A stretch of 64,000 nt of DNA. It comes from Flavobacteriales bacterium MED-G22 (lineage in GTDB: Bacteria; Bacteroidota; Bacteroidia; Flavobacteriales; Flavobacteriaceae). Positions within the stretch are counted from its first letter, which is position 1, and the number at the start of each line of letters is the position of its first letter. The notes under the pieces are model-generated. The model had not been told where the DNA came from and searched no databases. It saw only the letters and a list, made by a program, of their open reading frames with translations. The DNA lies in the NCBI GenBank assembly GCA_002457295.1, contig NTKF01000001.1, positions 50,283-114,282 on the forward strand. Direction: 5' to 3'. Position numbers and translations under genes: made by a program. Of the stretch, positions 19,749-28,504 are shown one piece after another.

Positions 19749-20294
19749 ATGAAACTACAACAATTCTTACTCTTCTTGCTTTTGATAATTTCTTGTGAAC
19801 AGGTGCAGCAACCTCTACCAAAAGGATATTTGAGACTAGAATATCCAGAAGCGAACTATTCGCTTCATAGTTCGGCTTATCCATTTTCATTTGAGCACAA
19901 CCAATTGGCTAAAATTATTGATGACAAAAGGGGGATTAAATTGGTTTACCCAAAAATGAAAGCAACGCTTTATTTAAATTATAAACCTATTAAAGAAAAC
20001 TTAAATGACCTTCTAAATGACGCCTATCAATTGCCCTACAAACATGTAGTGAAAGCAACCTCTATTCCAGAGAAACTTTTTATCAACCCTAAAGAAAAAG
20101 TCTACGGAACCTTGTTTTCAGTTGAAGGAGATGCGGCCTCTCAATTTCAGTTTTTTGTGACAGACAGTACGCGTCATTTTTTAATTGGATCACTTTATTT
20201 TTATGCTCAACCCAATTACGATTCGCTCTATCCGGCCATACAATATCTTCAAAAAGATTTGACCCATTTTATGGAAACCATCAAATGGGACTAG
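19749..20294 (+). CDS. gldD: gliding motility lipoprotein GldD
   Basis: A 181-residue lipoprotein required with GldE for gliding in Flavobacterium. Signal and lipobox LLIISC near the N-terminus, then the family signature PKGYLRLEYPEANYSL. An in-frame TTG at 19743 overlaps the gldE stop, but ATG 19749 gives a normal lipoprotein signal and is used. Translationally close to gldE. The stop codon shares CTAG with the stop of the convergent metal-binding lipoprotein gene. Confidence 0.92.
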   Translation: MKLQQFLLFLLLIISCEQVQQPLPKGYLRLEYPEANYSLHSSAYPFSFEHNQLAKIIDDKRGIKLVYPKMKATLYLNYKPIKENLNDLLNDAYQLPYKHVVKATSIPEKLFINPKEKVYGTLFSVEGDAASQFQFFVTDSTRHFLIGSLYFYAQPNYDSLYPAIQYLQKDLTHFMETIKWD

Positions 20295-20671
20295 TTTTTA
20301 AGAGGTACCTCTAATGGATTGATACTAGAAGATGCACTAACCTTATACGTTTTTCCGTCTCCACTTTTTTCAACTATTGCAATAAGACTTTGTGGGTTCA
20401 CATCTGATGTTGTATCATAGATTACCCAACCCGTTTTAGATTCAAAATCAATTTGTGCTGAGACTACACCTTGGGTTTTAGAAAGGTTTTTTTCAATAGT
20501 TGCTGCGCAGCCGATAGCACACATCATTCCATCAATTGATAATTTAGCAGCTTGTTTGGAAACATTTTTATCAATAACTTCTACTTTAGTATCCACTAAA
20601 ATAATTTTAGGAGCTTTTTCATTTTGGCAAGCTAAGAAGAGGAAACCTATAATTAAAAATATTTTTCTCAT
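20291..20671 (-). CDS. heavy-metal-associated (HMA) domain lipoprotein
   Basis: A 126-residue envelope lipoprotein. Lipobox LFLAC at Cys15; an HMA-like ferredoxin fold follows, with the metal site GMMCAIGCA (Cys51 and Cys55). The spacing is C-x3-C, not the usual C-x2-C of copper chaperones; this variant recurs in flavobacterial proteins. The role may be copper handling in the periplasm. The frame extends to an ATG at 20689, but the -7 box TATCTTTG at 20694-20687 overlaps that codon, so ATG 20671 is the start. Confidence 0.78.
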   Translation of the reverse strand: MRKIFLIIGFLFLACQNEKAPKIILVDTKVEVIDKNVSKQAAKLSIDGMMCAIGCAATIEKNLSKTQGVVSAQIDFESKTGWVIYDTTSDVNPQSLIAIVEKSGDGKTYKVSASSSINPLEVPLKN

Positions 20672-20686
20672 GGCTAAAAGTTGTTT

Positions 20687-20694
20687 CAAAGATA
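20687..20694 (-). promoter_or_regulatory. -7 box of the HMA lipoprotein gene
   Basis: The minus strand reads TATCTTTG, matching TAnnTTTG. It overlaps the upstream in-frame ATG (20689), which decides for the start at 20671 with a leader of about 10 bases. It lies just after the stop codon of the M16 gene. Confidence 0.5.
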
Positions 20695-20716
20695 TGATAA
20701 AGCCCCTAAAAATTAA

Positions 20717-22786
20717 TCATTCAAAAATTTGGGGATCAATAGGGTCATTAAAAGTTGCTTTTTCAAGGGTAAAGTTAATTTCTTGTGGCCCCATACTAAC
20801 AACAGTGGTATGTGGTAAAATGATTCCTTCTGTTTCTTTATGATCTTTAAATTTGATGATGGTTGTCTGAATTTGTTCTTGTATAGATACTGTTTCAGTA
20901 GATTGTAATTTGTAAAAACTATTAATATCATAAAAAAGGGTTTTATTGTCCGATACTTTTATCTCATAAGCTTTAACACCATCGAGGTCAACTTCACCCA
21001 AAAATTCTATCGTTTCAGTATCCATATTCAATTCGGGAAAAATCTCTGCATCTTCTATCATTTTGGAAAGCATATCACCCTCCAAATCCATTTTCTGACC
21101 TTGTGTTATCATGTAGCCTTTGGTCTTATTAATCACCTGTTTTTGCATGGTACTTCCCATCATTTTCATTTCAACAAGCATTTGTTTTTCATTGGTCACG
21201 GTAGATTCTATAGCCAGAGTAGTGCCTTGAATCTCTCCAGAATAGTTCGTTTTTAACGAATTGATGGATTTCAACTTTTCCGTTCCACCAATTGCTTTGA
21301 GGTGTTGTGTTATGATATAAGAGGCATTGATACCCTCAGGAGCTTTCACGTCATAATTAGGTCGCTCAATAGAATTGCCATATTTATCGTGATATTCAAT
21401 GGGTAGTTTTTTCCCCTCAAAAGAAATATTTTCTAATGCGTCTAAAATTTCTCTTCCTTTCCCTGTCACTACAATACGCGCTTGGTCATATAAAAGATAT
21501 TTTTTTGCCACTCGTTGCACATCCTCTGGTTGCACTGCGTTTATATTTTTAAGGAAATCTCTATAAAAATCTTTGTCTAAATCTTGTGTAAGAACATTGA
21601 AGGCAAAACTTGCGATTAATTCTGGATTTTCTAACGAAAGAATAAAACTCCCAGCATATTTAGCTTTGACCAATTCTAGTTCTTCATTTGTGATGGGTTC
21701 ATTAGTAAGCCTTTTAACTTCTTTTAAAATTTCAACAGTGGCACTATCAGCAACCTCGTTACGTACACTACTTCCAGCTCTGAAAATAGACTTGGTCTTG
21801 TGTTCAGTCCTAAAACTCGAATAAGCACCATATGTATATCCCTTATCTTCTCGAAGGTTTAGGAAAAGACGAGCTTCTCCACCTCCGCCTAAGACTTGGT
21901 TTGCAACCATAATTGGGAAATAGTCAGGATTTTGCCTGCTCAATGAAGCTAAATTTAATAAAGCAATTTCGGTTTGTACAGCATTAGGCATTTCTACAAA
22001 ATGAAGGGTTGTTGTTTGGGCATTGATAGGATCATTAAGTTCAGTATAAGAGCGCTTTTTAGCTTCCCATCGACTAAAATACTGTTTAACTAGAGCAACT
22101 ACTTCTTCAAAAACAACATCTCCAGAGACAATCATATAAGTATTCCCCGCATGATATAGTTCCTTGTATTTTTCTTCAATATCATTTAAAGTGAGTTTGC
22201 TGACTCCTTCTTCGGTGATAAACTCTCCAAAGGGATGCTTTTTCCCATAACTTAAAAAATTTTCTACCCGTCGAGCGGCAGAAGTAACACTTTTCTCGTT
22301 TGCACGCAGACCTTCAATTGTTTTGTCCTTTTCTTTTTGAAATTCTTCTTCTAAAAAATTAGGATGTAGAGTGGTTTCGTATAAAAGTTCCATAACACGA
22401 GGGAAGTATTTTTTGAGAGTGCTGGCATAGCTACCATTTTTGCTAAAACTTAAGCTGGCACCCATAAAATCAATTTCAGCTTCAAAATCATCTTTAGGGA
22501 TACTTTTTGAACCTTTGCCCATCATTCTTGACAACAAGTCTGAAGTACCCACTTTCTCATTCTCTGCCACCAAGTCACGATCCATTCGTAGGTTAATATT
22601 AACCTGTGGAAGTTTGTGATTTTCAACAACTAATAAAGTGAGACCGTTATCAAAAACAATTTTCTGAGGATTTCCAATTTCGATTGATGGAGCAGGACTT
22701 GAAGCAGGTTGTTGGGTTCTATCTACTTGACTGTAACCAAAAGACATATAGCCTATAAAACAGAGTATAAAGAGAATTTTTTTCAT
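20717..22786 (-). CDS. M16 family peptidase-like protein, non-catalytic subunit type, with C-terminal extension
   Basis: A 689-residue secreted protein (signal peptide ends FGYSQ). Residues about 30-460 are an M16 double domain. The zinc motif HxxEH is absent at the expected place (LLSRMMGKGS), while the substrate-side motif GGGGEARLFLNLREDKGYTYG is present; this is the pattern of the B subunit of heterodimeric bacterial M16 proteases. Residues about 470-689 form an extra domain resembling LolA/lipoprotein-sorting folds (KTNYSGEIQG, MITQGQKMDLEGDM), not needed for peptidase activity. Its start overlaps the stop of the catalytic partner by 4 bases, so the two are translationally coupled. Confidence 0.86.
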   Translation of the reverse strand: MKKILFILCFIGYMSFGYSQVDRTQQPASSPAPSIEIGNPQKIVFDNGLTLLVVENHKLPQVNINLRMDRDLVAENEKVGTSDLLSRMMGKGSKSIPKDDFEAEIDFMGASLSFSKNGSYASTLKKYFPRVMELLYETTLHPNFLEEEFQKEKDKTIEGLRANEKSVTSAARRVENFLSYGKKHPFGEFITEEGVSKLTLNDIEEKYKELYHAGNTYMIVSGDVVFEEVVALVKQYFSRWEAKKRSYTELNDPINAQTTTLHFVEMPNAVQTEIALLNLASLSRQNPDYFPIMVANQVLGGGGEARLFLNLREDKGYTYGAYSSFRTEHKTKSIFRAGSSVRNEVADSATVEILKEVKRLTNEPITNEELELVKAKYAGSFILSLENPELIASFAFNVLTQDLDKDFYRDFLKNINAVQPEDVQRVAKKYLLYDQARIVVTGKGREILDALENISFEGKKLPIEYHDKYGNSIERPNYDVKAPEGINASYIITQHLKAIGGTEKLKSINSLKTNYSGEIQGTTLAIESTVTNEKQMLVEMKMMGSTMQKQVINKTKGYMITQGQKMDLEGDMLSKMIEDAEIFPELNMDTETIEFLGEVDLDGVKAYEIKVSDNKTLFYDINSFYKLQSTETVSIQEQIQTTIIKFKDHKETEGIILPHTTVVSMGPQEINFTLEKATFNDPIDPQIFE

Positions 22787-24114
22787 GATTTTTTGGGATT
22801 TTCAGTTTGTCTTTCTGGTAAATACTCCAGCTCCAAACGTTGATTTGAATTTAAATATTTTTGTGCCACTGCTTGAATTTCTTCACGTGTAATGGAGCGA
22901 TATAATTCAATTTGAGTATTGATTAAATTAGTATCCCCATATATAATATAATAATGAGCCAATGTGTTTGCAATATTCTCTACGGATAAATTATCTCTTA
23001 CAAAAGCAGATTCAAATTGATTTAATATTTTCTGATAATCGTTTTCATCAATCAAATTATTTTGAAGCAATTTTATCTCTTCATCAATAGTTTTTTTCAA
23101 GTGTTCTAAAGATGTTTCTCCCATTGGAATACTAAAAAATATAAAGGGGCTGTAGAGTTCATCGGAGAAATTATAAGCTCCAACGCTTAATGCCGTTTTT
23201 TCTTCATCTACCATTCGTTTGTATAGTTTAGAGCTTTTGCCTCTGGAGAGGTAAGAAGAAATCATTTCTAAAATTTGACTATCTCTTGAATTTTCTCCAG
23301 GTGTTTTATAAGCCATCAAGAGGGCAGGCAATTGTATATTAGCATCATAAGCTTTTGCACTAATAGTTTCTCTGATTTCTGGTTCTTTAGGATAATTTCT
23401 AATTATGGGTTCTCCTTTTGGAATTGATCCAAAATAGTCGGCTATTTTTTTCTTTGTTTCTGCAATATCTATTGATCCAGCAACTGTCAAAACAGCATTG
23501 TTGGGGTTATAAAACTTTTTATTAAAAGCCAAAAATTCTTCAAGTGTAGCAGCATCTAAATGTTCCATTTTACCAATAGGAGAGTGCTGATAGGGATGTT
23601 GGGTGAATAAATTTTCATAAACACTACTGATCCATTTTCCATAAGGTTGATTGTCGTAGCGCAATCGCTTTTCCTCTTTAACCACTTCATTCTGTGTCTT
23701 CACTCCTTTTTCTCCTATGATAGGATGCAACATCCTTTCTGACTCCATCCAAAGCGCTAAATCAAGCTCATTAGCAGGTAGTTTTTCATAGTAATAGGTA
23801 TAATTTCCTGAGGTATAAGCGTTGTTTTGTCCGCCTCTGGAGGTAACAATATTAAACCATTTTCCTCTAGGGATATTTTTGGTTTCTTCAAAAAGAAGAT
23901 GTTCAAAAAAATGAGCAAAACCTGTACGGTTTTCGGCCTCATCCTTAGGACTAACTTTATACAGAACACTAGCTACCACTATAGGTGTGCTTTTGTCTTG
24001 ATGCAAAATGACGTGCAGACCGTTAGGCAAGTCGTATTCTTCAAAAGTAATCTGCTGGGCCGAAACTCCAGACACTAATAAAGAAAGAATAAGAAAGCAA
24101 TAAATCTTTTTCAT
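22783..24114 (-). CDS. M16 family zinc metallopeptidase, catalytic subunit
   Basis: A 443-residue periplasmic peptidase (signal peptide ends GVSAQ). The inverted zinc motif HFFEH is at residues 68-72, with the distal glutamate in the TQNEVVKEEKRLR helix. It forms the A subunit of a pair with the downstream gene, which lacks the zinc site but has the Arg/Tyr motif missing here. Such pairs degrade peptides in the periplasm. First gene of the two-gene unit; no clear -7 box was seen in the 124-base divergent region. Confidence 0.9.
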   Translation of the reverse strand: MKKIYCFLILSLLVSGVSAQQITFEEYDLPNGLHVILHQDKSTPIVVASVLYKVSPKDEAENRTGFAHFFEHLLFEETKNIPRGKWFNIVTSRGGQNNAYTSGNYTYYYEKLPANELDLALWMESERMLHPIIGEKGVKTQNEVVKEEKRLRYDNQPYGKWISSVYENLFTQHPYQHSPIGKMEHLDAATLEEFLAFNKKFYNPNNAVLTVAGSIDIAETKKKIADYFGSIPKGEPIIRNYPKEPEIRETISAKAYDANIQLPALLMAYKTPGENSRDSQILEMISSYLSRGKSSKLYKRMVDEEKTALSVGAYNFSDELYSPFIFFSIPMGETSLEHLKKTIDEEIKLLQNNLIDENDYQKILNQFESAFVRDNLSVENIANTLAHYYIIYGDTNLINTQIELYRSITREEIQAVAQKYLNSNQRLELEYLPERQTENPKKS

Positions 24115-24208
24115 AGTATAGATTTTGAGTTAGTATTTATTGTAATAGATTAAAAATGAATTAAATAGTTTAATTAATCAATTTTCGTATGAAGCACACA
24201 CAAAATAG

Positions 24209-24216
24209 TAAATTTG
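24209..24216 (+). promoter_or_regulatory. -7 box upstream of the 24239 gene
   Basis: TAAATTTG matches TAnnTTTG and lies 22 bases before the ATG, leaving a leader of roughly 18 bases. No TTG at -33. Confidence 0.45.
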
Positions 24217-24238
24217 AATAAACTAAAAAAAGATACCG

Positions 24239-24910
24239 ATGAATAAATCTATTTACTCTACTTATCTCATGTTATTCTTGATTTTAGCAAGCCAGATTCT
24301 ACTCAATGCGCAGGTCTATGAATTTACTTCTCAAACAGACAATACGATACTCCAACATCGTATATTCAAGGACTCAAATTATTTTATTGAAACTGTTTTT
24401 GTGGTAAATCCACCACAATTCAAATTTTCTAGAGGGGGGTTTTATACAGAATCAGCTAATCGGATAGAAGTGATCTTTGAATTTAATTCCAACATTGAAA
24501 GTGATGGTCTAAAAAAGCAGACTTACAGTCAAGATACAAATTGGGAAATGGTATCCAAAGAAAAACTCCCTTTAGAAGGGAAGTGGCTCATGGGGGGTCG
24601 TGTGACTGACACTGGGGAACAACGCCGAGACCTCTCACGCTCACGAAAAACCATGAAAATGCTCTTTAAAGGGTATTTTCAATGGACGGCTTTCAATACA
24701 GAAACCTTTGCCTTTTTTGGGTCAGGAGGTGGGCGTTATCTAGCAGGAGAAGAGAAATATGAAGAAACAATAGAATATTTCTCCAGAGACAACTCTCGTG
24801 TAGGGCAAAAGTTAAGCTTTTCATATGATCAAAAAGGGAAAGATTGGTATCACAATGGATTGAGTAGTAAAGGGAAGCCTCTCCACGAAATTTGGACTTC
24901 TAGAGACTGA
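24239..24910 (+). CDS. secreted protein of a conserved Bacteroidota family, function unknown
   Basis: A 223-residue exported protein (signal peptide about residues 1-25, ends LLNAQ). I recognise the C-terminal half as a family commonly named only membrane or secreted protein, with RKTMKMLFKGYFQWTAFNTE, FFGSGGGRY, IEYFSRDNSRVG and a terminal HNGLSSKGKPLHEIW. The alternating strands suggest a lipocalin-like beta barrel, which is an inference from pattern only. It has its own promoter and stands alone between the M16 operon and tesB. Confidence 0.7.
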   Translation: MNKSIYSTYLMLFLILASQILLNAQVYEFTSQTDNTILQHRIFKDSNYFIETVFVVNPPQFKFSRGGFYTESANRIEVIFEFNSNIESDGLKKQTYSQDTNWEMVSKEKLPLEGKWLMGGRVTDTGEQRRDLSRSRKTMKMLFKGYFQWTAFNTETFAFFGSGGGRYLAGEEKYEETIEYFSRDNSRVGQKLSFSYDQKGKDWYHNGLSSKGKPLHEIWTSRD

Positions 24911-25014
24911 TTCTGTTTTATAACATATAATTCTCCCTTCTTGTAAGCTAAAAAAAAATTGTTTATTTACATTTTTAAAATGCCTCAATTGCAAATCAAA
25001 TTAAAGCAATTCGA

Positions 25015-25875
25015 ATGAATACTATTGATGACCTCATTGCTTTGTTGACCCTCCAAAAAATTTCAGAGAATCATTTTGTAGGTCAAAATTATGCATCCCC
25101 GTGGGGGCGTGTTTTTGGTGGTCAGGTTTTAGGTCAGTCATTACACGCCGCCTATCAAACTGTTCCTCAAGACCGTCTTGCACATTCCATGCATGGGTAT
25201 TTTATTTTAGCCGGTGATATTGATGTTCCGATAGACTACAAGGTTGACACCATTCGTGATGGCAAGAGCTTTACAACAAGAAGAGTAGTAGCTTATCAAA
25301 ATGAAAAGGCAATTTTCAACATGGCAGCCTCATTTCAAAAAAGAGAAGAAGGTGTTGATCATCAAATTACCATGCCCAATGTGTTAACTCCAGATCTTTT
25401 ATTGACGGACTTGCAGCAAGCTAAACCACTCCAAACAGAAGATCCAGAACGCTATGCCAGACTCAAAGCAGCGCATCCTAAAATGGTTGAATTTCGGCCT
25501 GTAGAACAGGCCACTTTTTTACAAGCTCAAAACAAACCACCAAAGTCTCATGTGTGGATGCGTATTCAAGGGCCCACCCCAAAAGGCATACCCTTAAATC
25601 AACAATTGTTGGCTTTTGTTTCAGATTATAGTCTCTTGATTACGGCAACCCTTCCACACCGAAAAGAGCTAATCAAAGCAAAAACCTTTTTTGCAAGTCT
25701 AGACCACGCCATTTGGTTCCATCGTGATTTTAGAGTGGGTGATTGGTTCTTATATGAAATTGAAAGTCCAAGTGCCTCAAATGCTAGAGGTTTTTCAAGA
25801 GGAAATATATTTGATAAAAAGGGAATACTATTAGCCTCAGTAACACAAGAGGGTCTAATGCGAAAACACTTTTAA
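25015..25875 (+). CDS. tesB: acyl-CoA thioesterase II
   Basis: A 286-residue cytosolic thioesterase with two hotdog folds, the normal TesB length. The first hotdog has SPWGRVFGGQVLGQSLHAAY and SMHGYFILAGD; the second contains the active-site region SLDHAIWFHRDFRVGDWFLY and ends in a Gln-containing SVTQEGLMR. It hydrolyses medium- and long-chain acyl-CoA. The next gene starts 4 bases after its stop, though the functions are not obviously related. Confidence 0.93.
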   Translation: MNTIDDLIALLTLQKISENHFVGQNYASPWGRVFGGQVLGQSLHAAYQTVPQDRLAHSMHGYFILAGDIDVPIDYKVDTIRDGKSFTTRRVVAYQNEKAIFNMAASFQKREEGVDHQITMPNVLTPDLLLTDLQQAKPLQTEDPERYARLKAAHPKMVEFRPVEQATFLQAQNKPPKSHVWMRIQGPTPKGIPLNQQLLAFVSDYSLLITATLPHRKELIKAKTFFASLDHAIWFHRDFRVGDWFLYEIESPSASNARGFSRGNIFDKKGILLASVTQEGLMRKHF

Positions 25876-25879
25876 TACA

Positions 25880-26590
25880 ATGAAAATCTACCGTCTTTTT
25901 TTTAGCTTTCTATTCACCGCTACGTTTTTGAGTCATGGACAAGAATATGAAAAAGTTGTTGGCGTATGGAATGCGCTATTTCTCAATAATAAATTAGGAG
26001 AACAATTTCATATAACAACAGAACTGCACCATAGAACGGTCAATGGATTTGAGAACTTAGATCAACAAATTTTTAGACCCTCACTCAATTACAAAAGTCC
26101 ATCGGGGATGCAATGGACTGTGGGCTATTCCTATCTGCGAAACTTTACATGGGGTGGAGAAATTAAATCCGAGTTTTTTAAAGAACATAATATGTGGGAG
26201 CAGCTCCAATTTTCAATTACAGGAAAAAAAGGGGGAAGTTTTGCCAATCAATTGAGATTAGAACATCGCTTTATAGAACAAAGAGATGGGTCTAAACCCT
26301 ATTCTTTTTCTAGCCGCATTCGATATCGCTTTACTTATGCTTATCCTCTTTTAAAAGGGCCATGGGCTGAAAAGCTAAAATTTGTTTTTTATGATGAAAT
26401 TTTCTTGATCCTAAACCCACAAGGGATTCCCTTTGCATTCAATCAAAACTGGACGTTTTTCGGAATAAACGCCAAATTGAGCAACAAAGCGTCATTATCA
26501 ACAGGGTTTCAAAAAAATACCATTGCAAGAGGAGAAGGTCGTTATCTAAAGAATCGCTTTCTGAATACGATTTTGAGATATGCTTTTTAA
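25880..26590 (+). CDS. DUF2490 family outer-membrane protein
   Basis: A 236-residue exported protein, signal peptide ending LSHGQ. The family pattern of amphipathic strands is clear (VVGVWNALFLNNKLGEQFHI, WTVGYSYLRNF, FANQLRLEHRFIEQR, SSRIRYRFTYAYPL) and it ends with the aromatic residue of an outer-membrane barrel (LRYAF). DUF2490 proteins are of unknown function in Bacteroidota. It probably shares the tesB transcript. Confidence 0.82.
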   Translation: MKIYRLFFSFLFTATFLSHGQEYEKVVGVWNALFLNNKLGEQFHITTELHHRTVNGFENLDQQIFRPSLNYKSPSGMQWTVGYSYLRNFTWGGEIKSEFFKEHNMWEQLQFSITGKKGGSFANQLRLEHRFIEQRDGSKPYSFSSRIRYRFTYAYPLLKGPWAEKLKFVFYDEIFLILNPQGIPFAFNQNWTFFGINAKLSNKASLSTGFQKNTIARGEGRYLKNRFLNTILRYAF

Positions 26591-26661
26591 TTTAACTAAA
26601 ATCTAATCTAAGCATTCATATTTTTTGCTCAAGAATAGTTACTTTGGTTAAAAACAAAAAC

Positions 26662-27771
26662 ATGATACGATCTATTTTTTATGGGATTCTTTTTTTCAGC
26701 ATATTGCAAACTTATGGGCAGAATCTAACGCCAAAACCGCTATTTGTTGCACCAGAGAACCAAGAACTGATTAGCGCCGATCTTCACATACACACTGTTT
26801 TTTCTGATGGTTCAGTATGGCCCAATATTAGAGTTGAAGAAGCGAGAAGAGAAGGCTTAGATCTTATTGCACTCACCGAGCACCTGGAATATCAGCCTCA
26901 CGCTGAAGACCTACCGCATCCAGATCGAAATAGATCATATGAAATTGCACTCAGCAGTTTGAAGGAAGGAGAAAATTTAAGGGTCATTCACGGTTCAGAA
27001 ATCACACGATCAATGCCGCCAGGCCATTTGAATGCAGTTTTTATCAAAGACGCCAATCAATTACTTTTTCCTAACGATTCATTGGCTGGAATCAAAGCGG
27101 CTAATACGCAAGGGGCTTTTGTTTTTTGGAATCATCCAAATTGGGATGCTCAACGAAGTAATGGCATTGCTCGTCTAGATCCTTTTCATGCGTATCTTAT
27201 TAAAAATAAGTTGCTTCATGGTATAGAGGTGGTCAATGAGACTACTTTTTCAGAAGAGGCCCTTCAACTGGCTTTAGATAATAATTTAACGATTATTGGA
27301 ACTTCTGACATTCATGGACTCACCACATGGAATCATAACATAGCAGGGGGAGGACACCGCCCAATGACTTTTATTCTTTCTAATTCGAAACGACCACAAG
27401 CCATTAAAGAAGCTCTTTTTGAGGGTAAGACAATAGTCTGGTTTGAAGACCTACTCATCGGTAAAGAAAAATATATCAAAGATGTGATCAAAGCAAATGT
27501 TACTGTTGAAAGCGCCTATTACAAAAAAGATAAGCAAATTTTATATGTAACCATTAGTAACCACAGTGCCCTGCCAATGCAAATGAAATATATTGGAGAA
27601 TACAGCCTTCATTTCAACAGTGACTGGTTTCAACTACACCCTTATTCTTCAAAAGAGATTGCCATAAAAACCGTCAAAAGACAAAAAGAAACCGAAATGC
27701 CTTTTGAAATCATAAACGCAGTTAGTGCCCCAAAAAAGCATCCACAAATTACGTGGAAAGTCAATCTTTAA
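26662..27771 (+). CDS. secreted PHP-domain phosphoesterase
   Basis: A 369-residue exported enzyme of the PHP superfamily. A signal peptide (about 1-20, ends TYGQ) precedes the metal-binding motif DLHIHTVFSDG (His42, His44); further ligands are visible in ALTEHLEYQPH, IHGSEIT, FWNHPNW and GTSDIHG, so the full trinuclear set appears intact. The C-terminal 100 residues form a beta domain typical of Bacteroidota members annotated as Sb-PDE phosphodiesterases. Phosphate release from organic phosphodiesters is a plausible role. The frame is open from a TTG at 26644, but the ATG at 26662 gives a better signal peptide. Confidence 0.8.
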   Translation: MIRSIFYGILFFSILQTYGQNLTPKPLFVAPENQELISADLHIHTVFSDGSVWPNIRVEEARREGLDLIALTEHLEYQPHAEDLPHPDRNRSYEIALSSLKEGENLRVIHGSEITRSMPPGHLNAVFIKDANQLLFPNDSLAGIKAANTQGAFVFWNHPNWDAQRSNGIARLDPFHAYLIKNKLLHGIEVVNETTFSEEALQLALDNNLTIIGTSDIHGLTTWNHNIAGGGHRPMTFILSNSKRPQAIKEALFEGKTIVWFEDLLIGKEKYIKDVIKANVTVESAYYKKDKQILYVTISNHSALPMQMKYIGEYSLHFNSDWFQLHPYSSKEIAIKTVKRQKETEMPFEIINAVSAPKKHPQITWKVNL

Positions 27772-27813
27772 ATATTATTAATTTTAGGTATATTTAGTGA
27801 AGTTGATTTAAGC

Positions 27814-28179
27814 ATGAAAAAAGACAATTGGCATCCTTTGAAAAGCTGTTTAACAATAGCTAAAAGCAAAATAGAAGGATTAGGTGTTTTTGCCACTGAA
27901 AGCATACCAGAAAATACTGATCTAGGAATGTCACATGTTTTTAATATTGCCTTTCCAGATAACTACATTAGAACTCCCTTGGGCGGGTTTATAAACCATC
28001 ATGAAATCCCTAATTGCAGTGCAGAATTTCGAGATACTGATCCAACAATAGGCAAAATTAAACACATTCGTATAATTACTCAAAAAAGGCTTGCTGCAGG
28101 AGAGGAATTAACGGTCAAATATGTGATAAATAAGTTAGAGGATCCCAACTGGGAGTTTGAGTATGAAGCCACTCAGTAG
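27814..28179 (+). CDS. SET-domain protein
   Basis: A 121-residue cytosolic protein consisting almost only of a SET domain, the protein lysine methyltransferase fold. Visible motifs are SKIEGLGVFATESIPENTDL (entry strand), the cofactor-site GGFINHHEIPNC in place of the classical RFxNHSCxPN, and the C-terminal AAGEELTVKYV. No pre-SET or post-SET cysteines. Such small stand-alone proteins occur in many bacteria; substrates are unknown. A near-consensus -7 box (TATATTTA, 27789-27796) lies upstream. Confidence 0.82.
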   Translation: MKKDNWHPLKSCLTIAKSKIEGLGVFATESIPENTDLGMSHVFNIAFPDNYIRTPLGGFINHHEIPNCSAEFRDTDPTIGKIKHIRIITQKRLAAGEELTVKYVINKLEDPNWEFEYEATQ

Positions 28180-28502
28180 CAAAGTGTTTAACTCCTTTTA
28201 TTTTGAGTAAAATACCAGAAGAAAAAACCTATCGCATAGCTAAAAGAACGGTATAGAATTGCAAAATTCTTCATGCAAACAAAGAAAAACAATAAACTTT
28301 CTAACTAGATTAAAAAAAGGTTAGTAAAAATTTAATTTTTAGAACTATTTCATTGCAAAGTTTCCAAAAAGTTAGTTTAATACGAAGAAATTGTTAATTA
28401 ATTGTGGAATTGATTAATAATATCTTAATTTTGTAGAACAATTCTTCTATGATGAATTGGTTTATGGTTATTGCCTTTAGGAATAATTCCTGAAGGCTTT
28501 TT
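28180..28502. other. gene-free region between convergent genes
   Basis: AT-rich, with no ORF that looks coding on either strand. It ends with a promoter-like element (28402-28433) followed by a very strong plus-strand terminator (28473-28504), described separately. Confidence 0.6.
28402..28433 (+). promoter_or_regulatory. promoter-like element ahead of an orphan terminator
   Basis: TTG at 28402-28404, a 21-base spacer and TAATTTTG at 28426-28433 match both parts of the Bacteroidota consensus. No plus-strand gene follows; only the terminator 40 bases downstream. Confidence 0.45.
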
Positions 28503-28504
28503 TT
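28438..28504 (+). ncRNA. candidate small RNA of about 65 bases
   Basis: A two-part promoter match is followed after about 40 bases by a perfect long terminator hairpin, which together define a short transcript with no upstream or downstream plus-strand gene. The 3' end overlaps the last two codons of the convergent PQQ dehydrogenase gene. A 14-codon ORF (28449-28493, MMNWFMVIAFRNNS) lies inside, running into the hairpin. Whether it acts as an antisense RNA, a trans-acting RNA or a peptide leader cannot be told. Confidence 0.3.
28473..28504 (+). terminator. strong intrinsic terminator, plus strand
   Basis: GCCTTTAGGAA (28473-28483) pairs with TTCCTGAAGGC (28487-28497), an 11-bp stem with one G-T pair and a 3-base loop, followed by seven T. 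The nearest plus-strand gene ends almost 300 bases upstream. Confidence 0.85.

Noticed and set aside
20713..20931. Minus-strand ORF of 72 codons at the end of the M16 gene
   Set aside because: Alternative frame of the real M16 C-terminus; hydrophobic/basic composition is due to AT-rich codons.
28201..28257. Short frame starting at TTG (SKIPEEKTYRIAKRTV) as a remnant of a 2TM-domain protein
   Set aside because: Only about 12 residues look similar and no membrane segments follow in any frame.
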